From contig JAADDT010000046.1 in assembly GCA_013153765.1 (NCBI GenBank), positions 1 through 17,121 of the forward strand: a stretch of 17,121 nucleotides of DNA, read 5' to 3'. The notes below the pieces were generated by a model. It did no database searches. It worked only from the letters and a program-made list of their open reading frames with translations, and was not told the DNA's origin. Made by a program: the position numbers and the translations under genes. Source of the DNA: Aquificota bacterium (GTDB lineage Bacteria > Aquificota > Aquificia > Aquificales > Hydrogenothermaceae). Shown here piece after piece: positions 1 through 7,121 of the stretch; within the stretch, counting starts at the first letter, position 1; every line of letters starts with the position of its first letter.

Positions 1-837
1 GCCGTGTTTACGGAAGGCTTTTACCATCGCTTCGCCTATCTTTTCAAAATCCTTTTCCGCCAGTGCCAAGACTGTAGGACCTGCTCCGCTTAAGGAAGCT
101 CCCAATGCTCCGCTTTCAAGTGCGGAAGAAACCACCTCGTCAAATCCGGGAATGAGTTTTTTTCTGTAAGGCTGGTGCAGTCTGTCCTCCATAGCAACTT
201 TTAGCAGGTCAAAACGCCTGTTGTAAAGGGCTGTAAGGAAAAGGGATAGCCTTTGCAGGTTAAAAACGCCGTCCTTCAGGGATACCTTTTCCGGCAGGAC
301 TGACCTTGCTTTCTCCGTTGAAAGGGTAAAGTCAGGAACCGCCACCACCGTTTTTATTTCCGGCGGGAAGTAAGCCTGCTGGTAATAGGTCTTTTTCCCG
401 TCAACCGTTGCCGTTATGAAGCCTCCCTTCCACGCAGGTAAAAGGTTGTCCGGATGTGGCTCAAAACGGTAAGCTATCTCAAAAAACCTTTCGTCCGTAA
501 GCTCCGTTTTACTCACCGCTGAGCTTACCAGTATAGCCGCCACTATTGCGGTGGCACTGCTTCCCAGTCCCCTTGCCACAGGAACGTTAGTTATCTGTTT
601 TACCTTTGCACCGTGGAAGGTTTTTCCCTTTTTTTCACAGGCGTATTTCAAGACCTGAACGAACAGGTTGTTTTCCGGTTTTTCAAGGAAAGGGTCTTTC
701 GGGTAAGTTTCTATCACGACGCCGTCGTGTTCTTCAACCTCAAAGTGGTTGTAAAGGGAAAGGGCAAGACCGAGTGTGTCAAAACCTGCACCGAGGTTTG
801 CCGTGGTGGCAGGGACTTTGACCTTCAGTTTTTTCAT
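1..837 (-). CDS. thrB: Homoserine kinase (partial, C-terminus off the left edge)
   Basis: ThrB phosphorylates homoserine to O-phosphohomoserine with ATP, the step before threonine synthase, in the cytoplasm. The visible 279 codons start at ATG 837 and stay open to the window edge. GHMP-kinase features are clear: an N-terminal PATTANLGAGFD stretch (about residues 9-20), the ATP-binding glycine loop PVARGLGSSATA (86-97), and a C-terminal GASLSGAGPT motif near the edge. Family members are about 300 residues, so probably only 20-30 residues are missing. The start codon directly abuts the TAG stop of the upstream epimerase gene with no gap, so it is probably the translationally coupled last visible gene of the efp-accB-hldD-thrB operon. 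Homoserine dehydrogenase (hom) is in this window but in a different operon. Function is confident; the stop and anything downstream cannot be seen. Confidence 0.93.
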   Translation of the reverse strand, partial: MKKLKVKVPATTANLGAGFDTLGLALSLYNHFEVEEHDGVVIETYPKDPFLEKPENNLFVQVLKYACEKKGKTFHGAKVKQITNVPVARGLGSSATAIVAAILVSSAVSKTELTDERFFEIAYRFEPHPDNLLPAWKGGFITATVDGKKTYYQQAYFPPEIKTVVAVPDFTLSTEKARSVLPEKVSLKDGVFNLQRLSLFLTALYNRRFDLLKVAMEDRLHQPYRKKLIPGFDEVVSSALESGALGASLSGAGPTVLALAEKDFEKIGEAMVKAFRKHG

Positions 838-1794
838 CTATCCACCTACGTAATGGGGAATTTTCCCTTCCATTATCTCAACGAACTCTTTTATACCTTT
901 TTCAAGGTTGTATTTTGGGACGAAGCCTAAATTTTTCTTTATCTTTGACATGTCTGCCTGCGTAAATTCCTGATAGAAGTCGTATGGACAGTCAAAGTAA
1001 ATGGTTTCGTAGTTCGTTCCCAGATAACGCTGGAGGAGGCTTACCACTTCGTTGAAGGAGCGGGCTTCACCTGAGCCGACGTTGTAAATGGTTGATACGG
1101 GAGAGTTTGCCGCAAGTATTGTGGCGTCAACGGCGTCCTTCACGTAAACAAAATCCCTTTTCTGCTCTCCATACTTGAACAGGCGGGGGTTTCTGCCTTC
1201 CTTTATCTGGGTGTAAAGCTGGTAGATCATGCTGGCGTACTTTTTCTTGTGTGCCTCTCCGGGACCGTAAACGTTGAAGTACCTTACTCCTACGACCTTA
1301 AGACCTGTTTTTTCCGCAAAGGATAAGGCTATGTTGTCCATTATACGCTTTGAAAATGCATAAACGTTTTCCGGAGACGGCTCCCTGTCTTCGCTTAACG
1401 GCACCTGCTCCCTCACGTTGCCGTAAACGGAGGCTGAGGAGGCGTAAACCACTGTAGCCTCACTTTCCATAGCCAGTTCCAGAATGTTTTTAAAGCCGTC
1501 AACGTTTTTACGCATCATAAGTTCCTGATCGGTGATAGTTGTGTCCGTTATTGATGCCAGATGGAATATTACTTCAGGCTGGAAGTCGTCAACCTTGAAA
1601 AACAGTTCGTCTGTGGAAACATCACAGGCAAGCACTTCACCTTTGAACTTTTTCAGGTTTTTAAAGTTTGAACTGGAAAAGTCGTCCAAAACCATTATTT
1701 TCGCTTCAGGATACCTTTCCTGAAGTTCAAGCGTAAGGTTAGAGCCGATAAAACCGGCTCCTCCGGTTATGAGAATTCTACTCAGGTCTTTCAT
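838..1794 (-). CDS. hldD: ADP-glycero-manno-heptose 6-epimerase-like NAD(P)-dependent sugar epimerase
   Basis: An extended short-chain dehydrogenase/epimerase, 318 residues from the chosen start. Residue numbers below count from the ATG. The Rossmann motif GGAGFIGS is at about 11-18, the SSASVYG strand at 119-125, the catalytic Tyr-x3-Lys (YAFSK) at 145-149, and FNVYGPGEAHKK at 173-184. RDFVYVKD and a late QEFTQAD segment also match HldD rather than a generic GalE. HldD inverts C6 of ADP-heptose for the LPS inner core. I take ATG 1794 as the start, not the TTG at 1800 two codons upstream: AAGGAG lies 6 bases before the ATG but would touch the TTG. That AAGGAG overlaps the accB stop. Exact substrate is inferred from motifs; another nucleotide-sugar epimerase remains possible. 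Confidence 0.8.
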   Translation of the reverse strand: MKDLSRILITGGAGFIGSNLTLELQERYPEAKIMVLDDFSSSNFKNLKKFKGEVLACDVSTDELFFKVDDFQPEVIFHLASITDTTITDQELMMRKNVDGFKNILELAMESEATVVYASSASVYGNVREQVPLSEDREPSPENVYAFSKRIMDNIALSFAEKTGLKVVGVRYFNVYGPGEAHKKKYASMIYQLYTQIKEGRNPRLFKYGEQKRDFVYVKDAVDATILAANSPVSTIYNVGSGEARSFNEVVSLLQRYLGTNYETIYFDCPYDFYQEFTQADMSKIKKNLGFVPKYNLEKGIKEFVEIMEGKIPHYVGG

Positions 1795-1804
1795 TAACAA
1801 CTCC

Positions 1805-2260
1805 TTAAACAGGTTCTATGTAAAAAAGCTCCTGTCCGTATTCTACAGGCTGTCCGTTTTCAACCAGTATTTTTACCACTCTGCCGTTAACGTCGCTTTC
1901 TATTTCGTTCATCACCTTAAGGGCTTCTATTATGCATAAAACCTGTCCCTTTGAGACCATGTCTCCTTCCTCAACGAAAGGCGGTGCTCCCGGGGAAGGT
2001 GCTCTGTAGAAAGTCCCTACAAGCGGTGATTTTATAACGTGGTACTTTTGTTTTTCCGAAACCTCAACATCTACAGGGGAAGGGGCTTTTATCTCTTCCT
2101 TAACCTCTATTACCGGCTGGGGTGAGGAGGCTATTATTTCCTTTTTTGGACCTATATACTGCCTTATCTTTATCCTTCCCTTTTCCGTTTCAAACTCAAC
2201 CTCTTCTATTTTTGTCCCTTTAATCTTTTCAATAATCTCAAATATAAGGTTTTTATCCAT
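1805..2260 (-). CDS. accB: Biotin carboxyl carrier protein of acetyl-CoA carboxylase
   Basis: AccB carries the biotin that moves carboxyl groups from biotin carboxylase to the carboxyltransferase in the first step of fatty acid synthesis. The 151-residue length fits. An N-terminal helical/strand region (1-40) is followed by a Pro/Glu-rich linker (about 43-72) and a biotinyl domain (75-151) beginning [19 protein letters not shown], the 'thumb'-bearing region typical of AccB. The biotinyl lysine is K115 in EALKVMNE; the usual Met just before the lysine is Leu here. Start ATG 2260 is preceded by AAGGGG. The gene lies 13 bp downstream of the efp stop; the efp-accB pairing is common in bacteria. 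No accC is visible in the window. The full N-terminal region makes an oxaloacetate decarboxylase biotin subunit less likely. Confidence 0.92.
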   Translation of the reverse strand: MDKNLIFEIIEKIKGTKIEEVEFETEKGRIKIRQYIGPKKEIIASSPQPVIEVKEEIKAPSPVDVEVSEKQKYHVIKSPLVGTFYRAPSPGAPPFVEEGDMVSKGQVLCIIEALKVMNEIESDVNGRVVKILVENGQPVEYGQELFYIEPV

Positions 2261-2273
2261 AACAAATCCCCTT

Positions 2274-2846
2274 TTACTCGTTAACTCTCTCTATGTACTT
2301 GCCGGTTCTGGTGTCTATTTTTATTTTATCTCCTTCGTTGATGAATAAAGGAACTTGAACTGTGGCTCCCGTGTCTATCTTTGCCGGCTTGAATGTGGAA
2401 GTGGCGGTATCACCTTTAAATCCCGGCTCAGTTTCTACAACCTGATAAACGGCGGACTTTGGCAGTTCAACGCCTATAGGCTGTCCCTTATCAAGGAAGA
2501 TGAAAACCTCCATACCTTCCTGTAGAAACTGGGCGTCCTCGCCAAGCACCGCCGAAGGGACGGCTATCATATCTCCCGTGTTTGCATCAATGAACCAGTA
2601 AGCGTCTCCGTCGTAGTAAGAGTAAGCCATCTGCCTCTGCTCAAAATCCGCAAGCTCTATGCTGTCTGAAGACTTGTAAGTTATCTCTATCACGTTGCCT
2701 GTCTTCATGTTTTTTGCCTTTACTCTGACGAAAGCCTGACCTTTTCCCGGTTTAACGTGGTCGTAATCTATCACTCTGTAAGGCTCTCCGTCGTGGACGA
2801 TGAACATATCCTTTTTTATCTGGTTTATGCCGATTTTAACTCCCAT
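2274..2846 (-). CDS. efp: Translation elongation factor P
   Basis: EF-P binds between the ribosomal P and E sites and relieves stalling at polyproline sequences. At 190 residues it has the family length and all three beta-barrel domains: the N-terminal KOW-like domain with the conserved loop PGKGQA, whose Lys35 is the position modified in many bacteria, and a C-terminal OB domain containing the EF-P signature region ([20 protein letters not shown]) and the ending [10 protein letters not shown]. No lysine-modification gene (epmA, epmB or ymfI) is seen here, so the state of Lys35 is unknown. Start ATG 2846 has GGAGG six bases upstream. It is the first gene of the leftward operon efp-accB-hldD-thrB and is transcribed divergently from thiL. 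Confidence 0.97.
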   Translation of the reverse strand: MGVKIGINQIKKDMFIVHDGEPYRVIDYDHVKPGKGQAFVRVKAKNMKTGNVIEITYKSSDSIELADFEQRQMAYSYYDGDAYWFIDANTGDMIAVPSAVLGEDAQFLQEGMEVFIFLDKGQPIGVELPKSAVYQVVETEPGFKGDTATSTFKPAKIDTGATVQVPLFINEGDKIKIDTRTGKYIERVNE

Positions 2847-2879
2847 TTACGCCTCCAGAAAGAAATTTAGGTTCATATA

Positions 2880-2888
2880 ATTTTAGCA
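2880..2888 (-). promoter_or_regulatory. Extended -10 promoter for the efp operon
   Basis: On the minus strand the sequence reads TGCTAAAAT, an extended -10 (TG, one base, TAAAAT). It sits about 33 bases upstream of the efp start codon. The -35 hexamer at the usual distance (TTAGCG, 2903-2908) is poor, as is typical when an extended -10 is used. An alternative pair is TTCATT, 17 bases, TATGCT (2885-2913), which is weaker. Confidence 0.45.
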
Positions 2889-2899
2889 TACAGTAAACA

Positions 2900-2935
2900 G
2901 TCCGCTAAATGAAGTCTGCGGTTGTTTTAACGGAC
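2900..2935. repeat. Imperfect inverted repeat between efp and thiL, operator-like
   Basis: The left arm GTCCGCTAAA (2900-2909) and right arm TTTAACGGAC (2926-2935) pair at 9 of 10 positions around a 16-base spacer. The arms overlap the -35 regions of both divergent promoter candidates. This geometry suits binding of a dimeric regulator on one DNA face. It lies upstream of both inferred transcription starts, so it is unlikely to be an RNA hairpin. Binding is inference only. Confidence 0.35.
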
Positions 2936-2950
2936 GGTTTAATTTATACT
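2922..2950 (+). promoter_or_regulatory. Sigma70-type promoter for thiL
   Basis: TTGTTT (2922-2927), a 17-base spacer and TATACT (2945-2950) form a reasonable sigma70 promoter pointing at thiL. Transcription would start near 2957, giving a leader of only about a dozen bases with AGGTGG just before the TTG start. A leader this short leaves no room for a TPP riboswitch. Confidence 0.5.
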
Positions 2951-2969
2951 TCAAGGCAGGTGGTATGCT

Positions 2970-3911
2970 TTGCGTGTTAAGGATTTAGGGGAGTTTGGGC
3001 TTATTGGAAGGCTTGTAAAACACCTTCAGGTGGAGGACGATGATGTGGTCGTTGCCTTCGGGGACGACTGCTCCTGCGTCAAAACAAAGGAAGGTCTTTT
3101 GCTGTTTACAGGGGACGCACAGGTTGAGGACAGGCACTTTATCAGAAGGCTAACTCCTTCCCAAGACCTTGGGTGGAAGCTGGTAAGCGTTAACGTCAGT
3201 GATGTTGTTGCCTGCGGTGGAAAGCCAAAATGGGGCTTTATCTCGGTAGCATTTCCGCAGGACTTACCTGTAGAGTATGCGGAGGGGATTTACAGGGGCA
3301 TTAGCCAAGCCTCCAGAGAATACGGAATGTCCGTGATAGGCGGTAATACCGCGTCTTCGGATAAAATAGTCCTTGACCTGTTTTTGACGGGAAAGACAGA
3401 CCGTTTCGTGTCCCGCTCCTCCGCAGAGGCAGGTGAGTTTTTACTCCTTTCGGGACATACCGGGCTGGCAAGGGCAGGACTTGAACTGCTTTTGATGGAA
3501 AAGAAGGAATATCTGCCGTTTGAGAAAAAGCTGATAAACGCCTTTTTAAGACCTGTGGCAAGGCTTGACCTTTCTGACAGGCTGTCCCGATACGCCGGTT
3601 CCTCCATAGACATAAGCGACGGTCTGGTGGCTGACCTTTACCACCTGTCAGAGGCAAGCGGTGTGAAGCTTTCCCTCACAAGGAATAAACTGCCTGTAAG
3701 CGAGGAGCTTGCCGAGTTTTGCAGAAGGGAGGGGAAAGATGTTTACGACTACCTGCTTTACGGCGGGGAGGACTACCAGATAGCGTTTACCGTAAAAGGG
3801 GAGAACCTGAAGCACTTTGGAGACTGCTATCCAATTGGGAAGGTGGAAAGGGGCAGTGGGGTTTTCTTGGACGGTGAAAGATTGGAGAAAAAAGGCTTTA
3901 CGCATCTTTAA
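2970..3911 (+). CDS. thiL: Thiamine-monophosphate kinase
   Basis: ThiL phosphorylates thiamine monophosphate to thiamine pyrophosphate with ATP. The 313-residue protein shows the PurM-like kinase motifs: GDDC at 31-34, NVSDVVACGG at 75-84 (metal and phosphate binding), GGNT at 124-127, DISDGL at 214-219 and YGGEDYQ at 264-270. The start is TTG 2970: AGGTGG lies 6 bases upstream (2958-2963), and the ATG at 2965 is out of frame. The N-terminal DLGEFGLI matches the family start. It appears to be a single-gene transcript; no other thiamine gene is visible. Its 3' end overlaps the convergent arsC by 14 bp. Confidence 0.95.
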   Translation: MRVKDLGEFGLIGRLVKHLQVEDDDVVVAFGDDCSCVKTKEGLLLFTGDAQVEDRHFIRRLTPSQDLGWKLVSVNVSDVVACGGKPKWGFISVAFPQDLPVEYAEGIYRGISQASREYGMSVIGGNTASSDKIVLDLFLTGKTDRFVSRSSAEAGEFLLLSGHTGLARAGLELLLMEKKEYLPFEKKLINAFLRPVARLDLSDRLSRYAGSSIDISDGLVADLYHLSEASGVKLSLTRNKLPVSEELAEFCRREGKDVYDYLLYGGEDYQIAFTVKGENLKHFGDCYPIGKVERGSGVFLDGERLEKKGFTHL

Positions 3912-4326
3912 GGGACTGGGCTAACTCCAGAACCTTTTTGTGTATCCTGTCCCTTACCTGACGGAAAACCTTGATTTTTTCCTCTTCCGTCCCTGTAGCC
4001 GCCGCAGGGTCCTTTAGCCTCCAGTGGTAAACGGTTTTTCCCGTAGCAGGTGGACAGTCCTTTTCCGCTTCACCGCAAAGGGTGATCACGATGTCAAGCT
4101 CGTCGTAAGGTATCTGGCTTATGTGTTTGGGCTGTGGATTTTGCAGGGATACGCCTATTTCGTCCAGTACCTTCAGGGCAAGTGGGTGGACTTTTTCGGC
4201 AGGTTTTGAACCGGCAGAATAGACCTGTCCCTCTATTCCCTTTTCCCTGAACACCTTCCTTGCTATCCCTTCCGCCATCTGGCTCCTTGCCGAGTTGCCG
4301 GTGCATATAAATCCGATTTTTACCAC
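3898..4326 (-). CDS. arsC: Arsenate reductase, thioredoxin-coupled LMW-phosphatase type
   Basis: This 142-residue protein has the low-molecular-weight phosphatase P-loop CTGNSARS, with nucleophile Cys8 and Arg14. Two more cysteines, Cys84 and Cys91, have the 7-residue spacing of the redox pair in thioredoxin-coupled ArsC enzymes such as that of Bacillus subtilis, and a DPA motif (106-108) supplies the general acid. The three cysteines favour arsenate reductase over a plain tyrosine phosphatase. It would reduce arsenate to arsenite in the cytoplasm. No arsR, arsB or acr3 gene is nearby, so export must be encoded elsewhere. The start is GTG 4326 with only a weak GGGA about a dozen bases upstream. 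Its 3' end overlaps convergent thiL by 14 bp, and it is divergent from rtcB with only 62 bp between. Confidence 0.88.
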   Translation of the reverse strand: MVKIGFICTGNSARSQMAEGIARKVFREKGIEGQVYSAGSKPAEKVHPLALKVLDEIGVSLQNPQPKHISQIPYDELDIVITLCGEAEKDCPPATGKTVYHWRLKDPAAATGTEEEKIKVFRQVRDRIHKKVLELAQSLKDA

Positions 4327-4355
4327 TTGAACAGATTTTCCCGATTGGTTATATT
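4327..4355 (+). promoter_or_regulatory. Sigma70-type promoter for rtcB
   Basis: TTGAAC (4327-4332), a 17-base spacer and TATATT (4350-4355) make a good sigma70 promoter facing rtcB, with a predicted start near 4362. The -35 box directly abuts the GTG start codon of divergent arsC. On the opposite strand the same stretch offers TATAAC (4348-4353) as a -10 for arsC with a poor -35, so the two promoters probably overlap. Confidence 0.6.
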
Positions 4356-4388
4356 TTTGCTTTTAAAAAATAACACGGAAAAGGAAAG

Positions 4389-5486
4389 ATGGAAAAGGTA
4401 AAAAGTCTTATAGACCTTCAGGAGATAGAGGCTGAAGCGTTAAAGCAAATAATGGACGTTGCTTCCCTTGATATTGTGAAGAAGCTGGCTGTAATGCCGG
4501 ACGTCCACGCCGGATACGACCTGTGTATCGGTGGCGTTGCTCTGGTTGACGGGCACATATCACCGTCCTTCGTAGGCTACGATATAGGCTGTGGAATGTG
4601 TTTCGTTGATACGGGAGTAAAGGCGGAAGAGGTTTTAAGAACGAAGAAGGACAGGGAAAGGGTGGTAGGTGAGATTTACAGGCAGATACCTGTAGGCAGG
4701 GAGATACGGAAAAAACCGCTTGACTACACGCCTTTCAGGTCTGCCAGTGGGGATAAATCCCTTGAAAAGAAGGTTAACGACAAGCTTTTCCACTCCCTCG
4801 GAACTTTAGGTAGCGGAAACCACTTTATTGAGTTAGGTGAAAACCTTGAGGGAAACCTCTGCATAACTATACATTCAGGCTCAAGGAACATAGGGCATAC
4901 TGTAGCCTCCTTTTATATGAAAAAGGGCAGGTTTTTACCTGTTGACAGTTTTTGGGGTCAGGCTTACCTGAAGGATATGGATTTCTGCCTGAACTACGCA
5001 CTGGATAACAGGCTGAAGATGATGGAGATAATACTTAAGGTGCTTGGTTTTACGGAAAGGGAAGGGAAAAAGATAATCAAAAAGACGCTGATAAACGAAA
5101 ACCACAACCACGCCGTTTTGACGGAGGAAGGTGTTCTACACCGTAAAGGGGCTACGCCTGCGGAGAAGGGTCAACTTGGGGTAATACCTGCTAACATGAG
5201 GGACGGGGTTTACATAACGGTAGGGCTGGGAAACGAAGAATACCTGTCTTCCGCTTCACACGGGGCAGGAAGGGTGATGTCAAGGAGGAAGGCAAAGGAG
5301 ACGGTAAGCCTGAAGGAGTTCAGGGAGGCTATGGAGAAGGCAGGTGTTGTGGCAAGGGTAAGTGAAAAAACTATAGACGAAGCACCTTTCGTTTATAAGG
5401 ACATTAACAGGGTTATAAAGGCTCAGGAAGGGGTCGTTATAAAGGTGGTTGACGTGGTTAAGCCTCTTGTGAACGTAAAGGGCTAA
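4389..5486 (+). CDS. rtcB: RtcB-family RNA 3'-phosphate (2',3'-cyclic phosphate)-5'-OH ligase
   Basis: RtcB joins RNA ends carrying 3'-phosphate or 2',3'-cyclic phosphate to 5'-OH ends through a GMP-histidine intermediate, in RNA repair or tRNA splicing. Catalytic motifs are intact: MPDVHAGYD at 36-44, DIGCGM with metal ligands Asp65 and Cys68, GSGNHFIEL with His145, HSGSRNIG with His162, NHNHA with His239, and SASHGAGR with His291 as the guanylylated residue. At 365 residues it is shorter than E. coli RtcB (about 408) or archaeal RtcB (about 480), so it is one of the compact family members. No archease, rtcA or rtcR gene is adjacent. Start ATG 4389 follows a purine-rich AAAAGGAAAG. Its TAA shares the tetranucleotide CTAA with the TAG of convergent mraY. 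Confidence 0.9.
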   Translation: MEKVKSLIDLQEIEAEALKQIMDVASLDIVKKLAVMPDVHAGYDLCIGGVALVDGHISPSFVGYDIGCGMCFVDTGVKAEEVLRTKKDRERVVGEIYRQIPVGREIRKKPLDYTPFRSASGDKSLEKKVNDKLFHSLGTLGSGNHFIELGENLEGNLCITIHSGSRNIGHTVASFYMKKGRFLPVDSFWGQAYLKDMDFCLNYALDNRLKMMEIILKVLGFTEREGKKIIKKTLINENHNHAVLTEEGVLHRKGATPAEKGQLGVIPANMRDGVYITVGLGNEEYLSSASHGAGRVMSRRKAKETVSLKEFREAMEKAGVVARVSEKTIDEAPFVYKDINRVIKAQEGVVIKVVDVVKPLVNVKG

Positions 5487-6547
5487 CGGATTTTCAGTGT
5501 GGAAAGGGCTATTATTGCAAGGAGTATGGATATTATCCACACTCTCGTCACGATTTTAGGCTCTTCCATTCCCAGTTTTTCAAAGTGGTGGTGTATAGGT
5601 GCCATCAGGAAAAGCCTTTTTCCCGTTGCCTTGTAGTAAGCCACCTGAAGTATGACGGAGAGGGTTTCCACAACGAAGATGCCTCCCACTATTGCAAGGA
5701 CTATCTCCTGCTTCGTTATGATCGCCACCGTTCCTAAAACTGCTCCGATGGACAGTGAGCCTGCGTCTCCCATAAACACTTCCGCAGGAAAGGAGTTGAA
5801 CCACAGAAATCCCAGACCTGCTCCCAAAAACGCCATCATAAAAACCGTAAGCTCTCCGCTACCTGCTATGTAAGGCAGGTGCAGGTAAGTTGCAAGCTTG
5901 TGGTGTCCGGCAACGTACGTGAAAAAGGCAAAGGAAGCTATGGCTATCAGGGAAGGTCCTATAGCCAGACCGTCCAGACCGTCCGTAAGGTTGACCGCGT
6001 TTGAAGTTCCCACTATAACGAACACCATAAACAACAGGTAAAAGGCTCCAAGGTCTATCTGGACGTTTTTCAGGAACGGGAAGTAAAGGGTTGAGTTAAA
6101 GTCCGGATACATATACAACGCCAAAGCTATGATTGAAGCAAGTATTAGCTGGATTGTGAACTTGGTCTTTGAGGATATGCCTTTTTTCGTTTTTATCTTT
6201 TTGTAGTCGTCCCAGCCGCCTAAAACGGCAAAGGACACCATTGCAAAAACCACTATCCAGACGTAAAAGTTGTCAAGGCGACACCACAGCAGTGTTGATA
6301 TGAGGACTGCAAGGACTATCAGTATCCCTCCCATTGTGGGTATGTGTTTTTTACCTTCGTGTCCGTTAGGCGTGTACTCCCTTATGTATCCACCTTCCTT
6401 GTTCTGGAATATTTTAAGGCGGGATATTATGTAAGGTCCCAGAACGAGGGATATTAGAAAGGAGGTTATCAGGGCATAAAATCCCCTGAAGGTGATGTAT
6501 TTAAAAAGGTTTATATCTAAATATTCGTATAATAAGTGGTACAGCAT
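5483..6547 (-). CDS. mraY: Phospho-N-acetylmuramoyl-pentapeptide transferase
   Basis: MraY transfers phospho-MurNAc-pentapeptide from UDP to undecaprenyl phosphate, making lipid I at the cytoplasmic membrane. The 354-residue polytopic protein (about ten hydrophobic segments) closely resembles the Aquifex enzyme as I recall it. Active-site residues are present: the Asp pair in GGWDDYKK (Asp113, Asp114), NLTDGLDGLAIGP (186-198), GDAGSLSIG with Asp261, and the APIHHHFEKLG histidine motif (316-326). It is the last gene of the long leftward operon from atpC, not part of a classical mur/fts (dcw) cluster. ATG 6547 follows AGGTAGG, with the upstream gene's TAG lying 5 bp before. Its stop overlaps that of convergent rtcB by 4 bp. 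Confidence 0.97.
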   Translation of the reverse strand: MLYHLLYEYLDINLFKYITFRGFYALITSFLISLVLGPYIISRLKIFQNKEGGYIREYTPNGHEGKKHIPTMGGILIVLAVLISTLLWCRLDNFYVWIVVFAMVSFAVLGGWDDYKKIKTKKGISSKTKFTIQLILASIIALALYMYPDFNSTLYFPFLKNVQIDLGAFYLLFMVFVIVGTSNAVNLTDGLDGLAIGPSLIAIASFAFFTYVAGHHKLATYLHLPYIAGSGELTVFMMAFLGAGLGFLWFNSFPAEVFMGDAGSLSIGAVLGTVAIITKQEIVLAIVGGIFVVETLSVILQVAYYKATGKRLFLMAPIHHHFEKLGMEEPKIVTRVWIISILLAIIALSTLKIR

Positions 6548-6551
6548 CTAC

Positions 6552-7121
6552 CTACCTGTTTGGAGAAAATAGTCTGTCAAGTATTATTGCCGCCGCGTTC
6601 CTTACCGAAAGGTGGTTGTAGTCCCCTGCTCCCATTATGGGTTCAAGGACGTAATCACAGCTGTTTACCAGTTCCTCCGGCATTCCCCAGCCTGTTCCCA
6701 GCAGTATCAGGAACACGTCATCTTTTTTTCGTATCTTGTCCGAAAGTTCTTTATAGGAAACTGTCTGTGGATACTTTTTTGCGGAGGTGCCTATTAGCTT
6801 GGGCTTTTTTCCCGTTTCCTTTTCTATTTTTTCAACAGCCTCCGTTATGGAGGATACGAGTTTTACCAGTTTTACAGCTTCAGACCTGCGGGGGTTAAAC
6901 CTTGCTCCAAAACCTTCCGTCCAGTACTTTATCTGCTCCGATATGACGAACTGCTGTGCCTCAAGGGGCTGGACTATGTAGTATCCTCCAAGCTCGTAAG
7001 TCCGTGAAGGTCTGGCTATGTCGTGCAGGTCAAGTGTGGTAAACGAGGTTACTATCCACTTCTTGTCCTTGTTTAAAGCGGGATAATGTACTACAGAGAG
7101 GAATACGTGGCTGTTTTCCAT
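6552..7121 (-). CDS. SPOUT-type RNA methyltransferase (PF09936-like), free-standing
   Basis: This 189-residue protein resembles the small SPOUT-superfamily domain that in some bacteria is fused to the C-terminus of TrmD and in others stands alone (Pfam PF09936, RNA methyltransferase). Visible features are a long middle segment with DIARPSRTYELGGYYIV (34-50), the glycine-rich loop LLGTGWGM (140-147) that forms part of the SAM-binding knot, and the C-terminal NHLSVRNAAAIILDRL (169-184). The RNA target cannot be read from the sequence. No trmD, rimM or rplS is adjacent. ATG 7121 directly follows the TAA of the upstream gene and has GGGAGA seven bases upstream; it lies 5 bp before mraY, so it is part of the atpC-mraY transcript. 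Confidence 0.75.
   Translation of the reverse strand: MENSHVFLSVVHYPALNKDKKWIVTSFTTLDLHDIARPSRTYELGGYYIVQPLEAQQFVISEQIKYWTEGFGARFNPRRSEAVKLVKLVSSITEAVEKIEKETGKKPKLIGTSAKKYPQTVSYKELSDKIRKKDDVFLILLGTGWGMPEELVNSCDYVLEPIMGAGDYNHLSVRNAAAIILDRLFSPNR

Noticed and set aside
606..930. Two overlapping plus-strand open frames at the left end.
   Set aside because: They are antisense to thrB and the 3' end of the epimerase, both of which have clear family motifs on the minus strand; the frames have no recognisable domain.
2851..2969. TPP riboswitch upstream of thiL.
   Set aside because: The gap is too short, no TPP aptamer motif (such as CTGAGA) is visible, and the inferred leader is about 12 bases.
3911..3939. 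Possible intrinsic terminator after thiL: CTGG/CCAG stem with an outer AGGG/CCTT extension and a short T run.
   Set aside because: The stem has an internal loop and a G-T pair, and the outer pairs consume part of the T run, leaving about three T. It also lies inside the arsC coding sequence, so it may be chance.
3898..4326. Reading arsC as a low-molecular-weight protein tyrosine phosphatase.
   Set aside because: It has the additional Cys84 and Cys91 pair with the 7-residue spacing of thioredoxin-coupled arsenate reductases.
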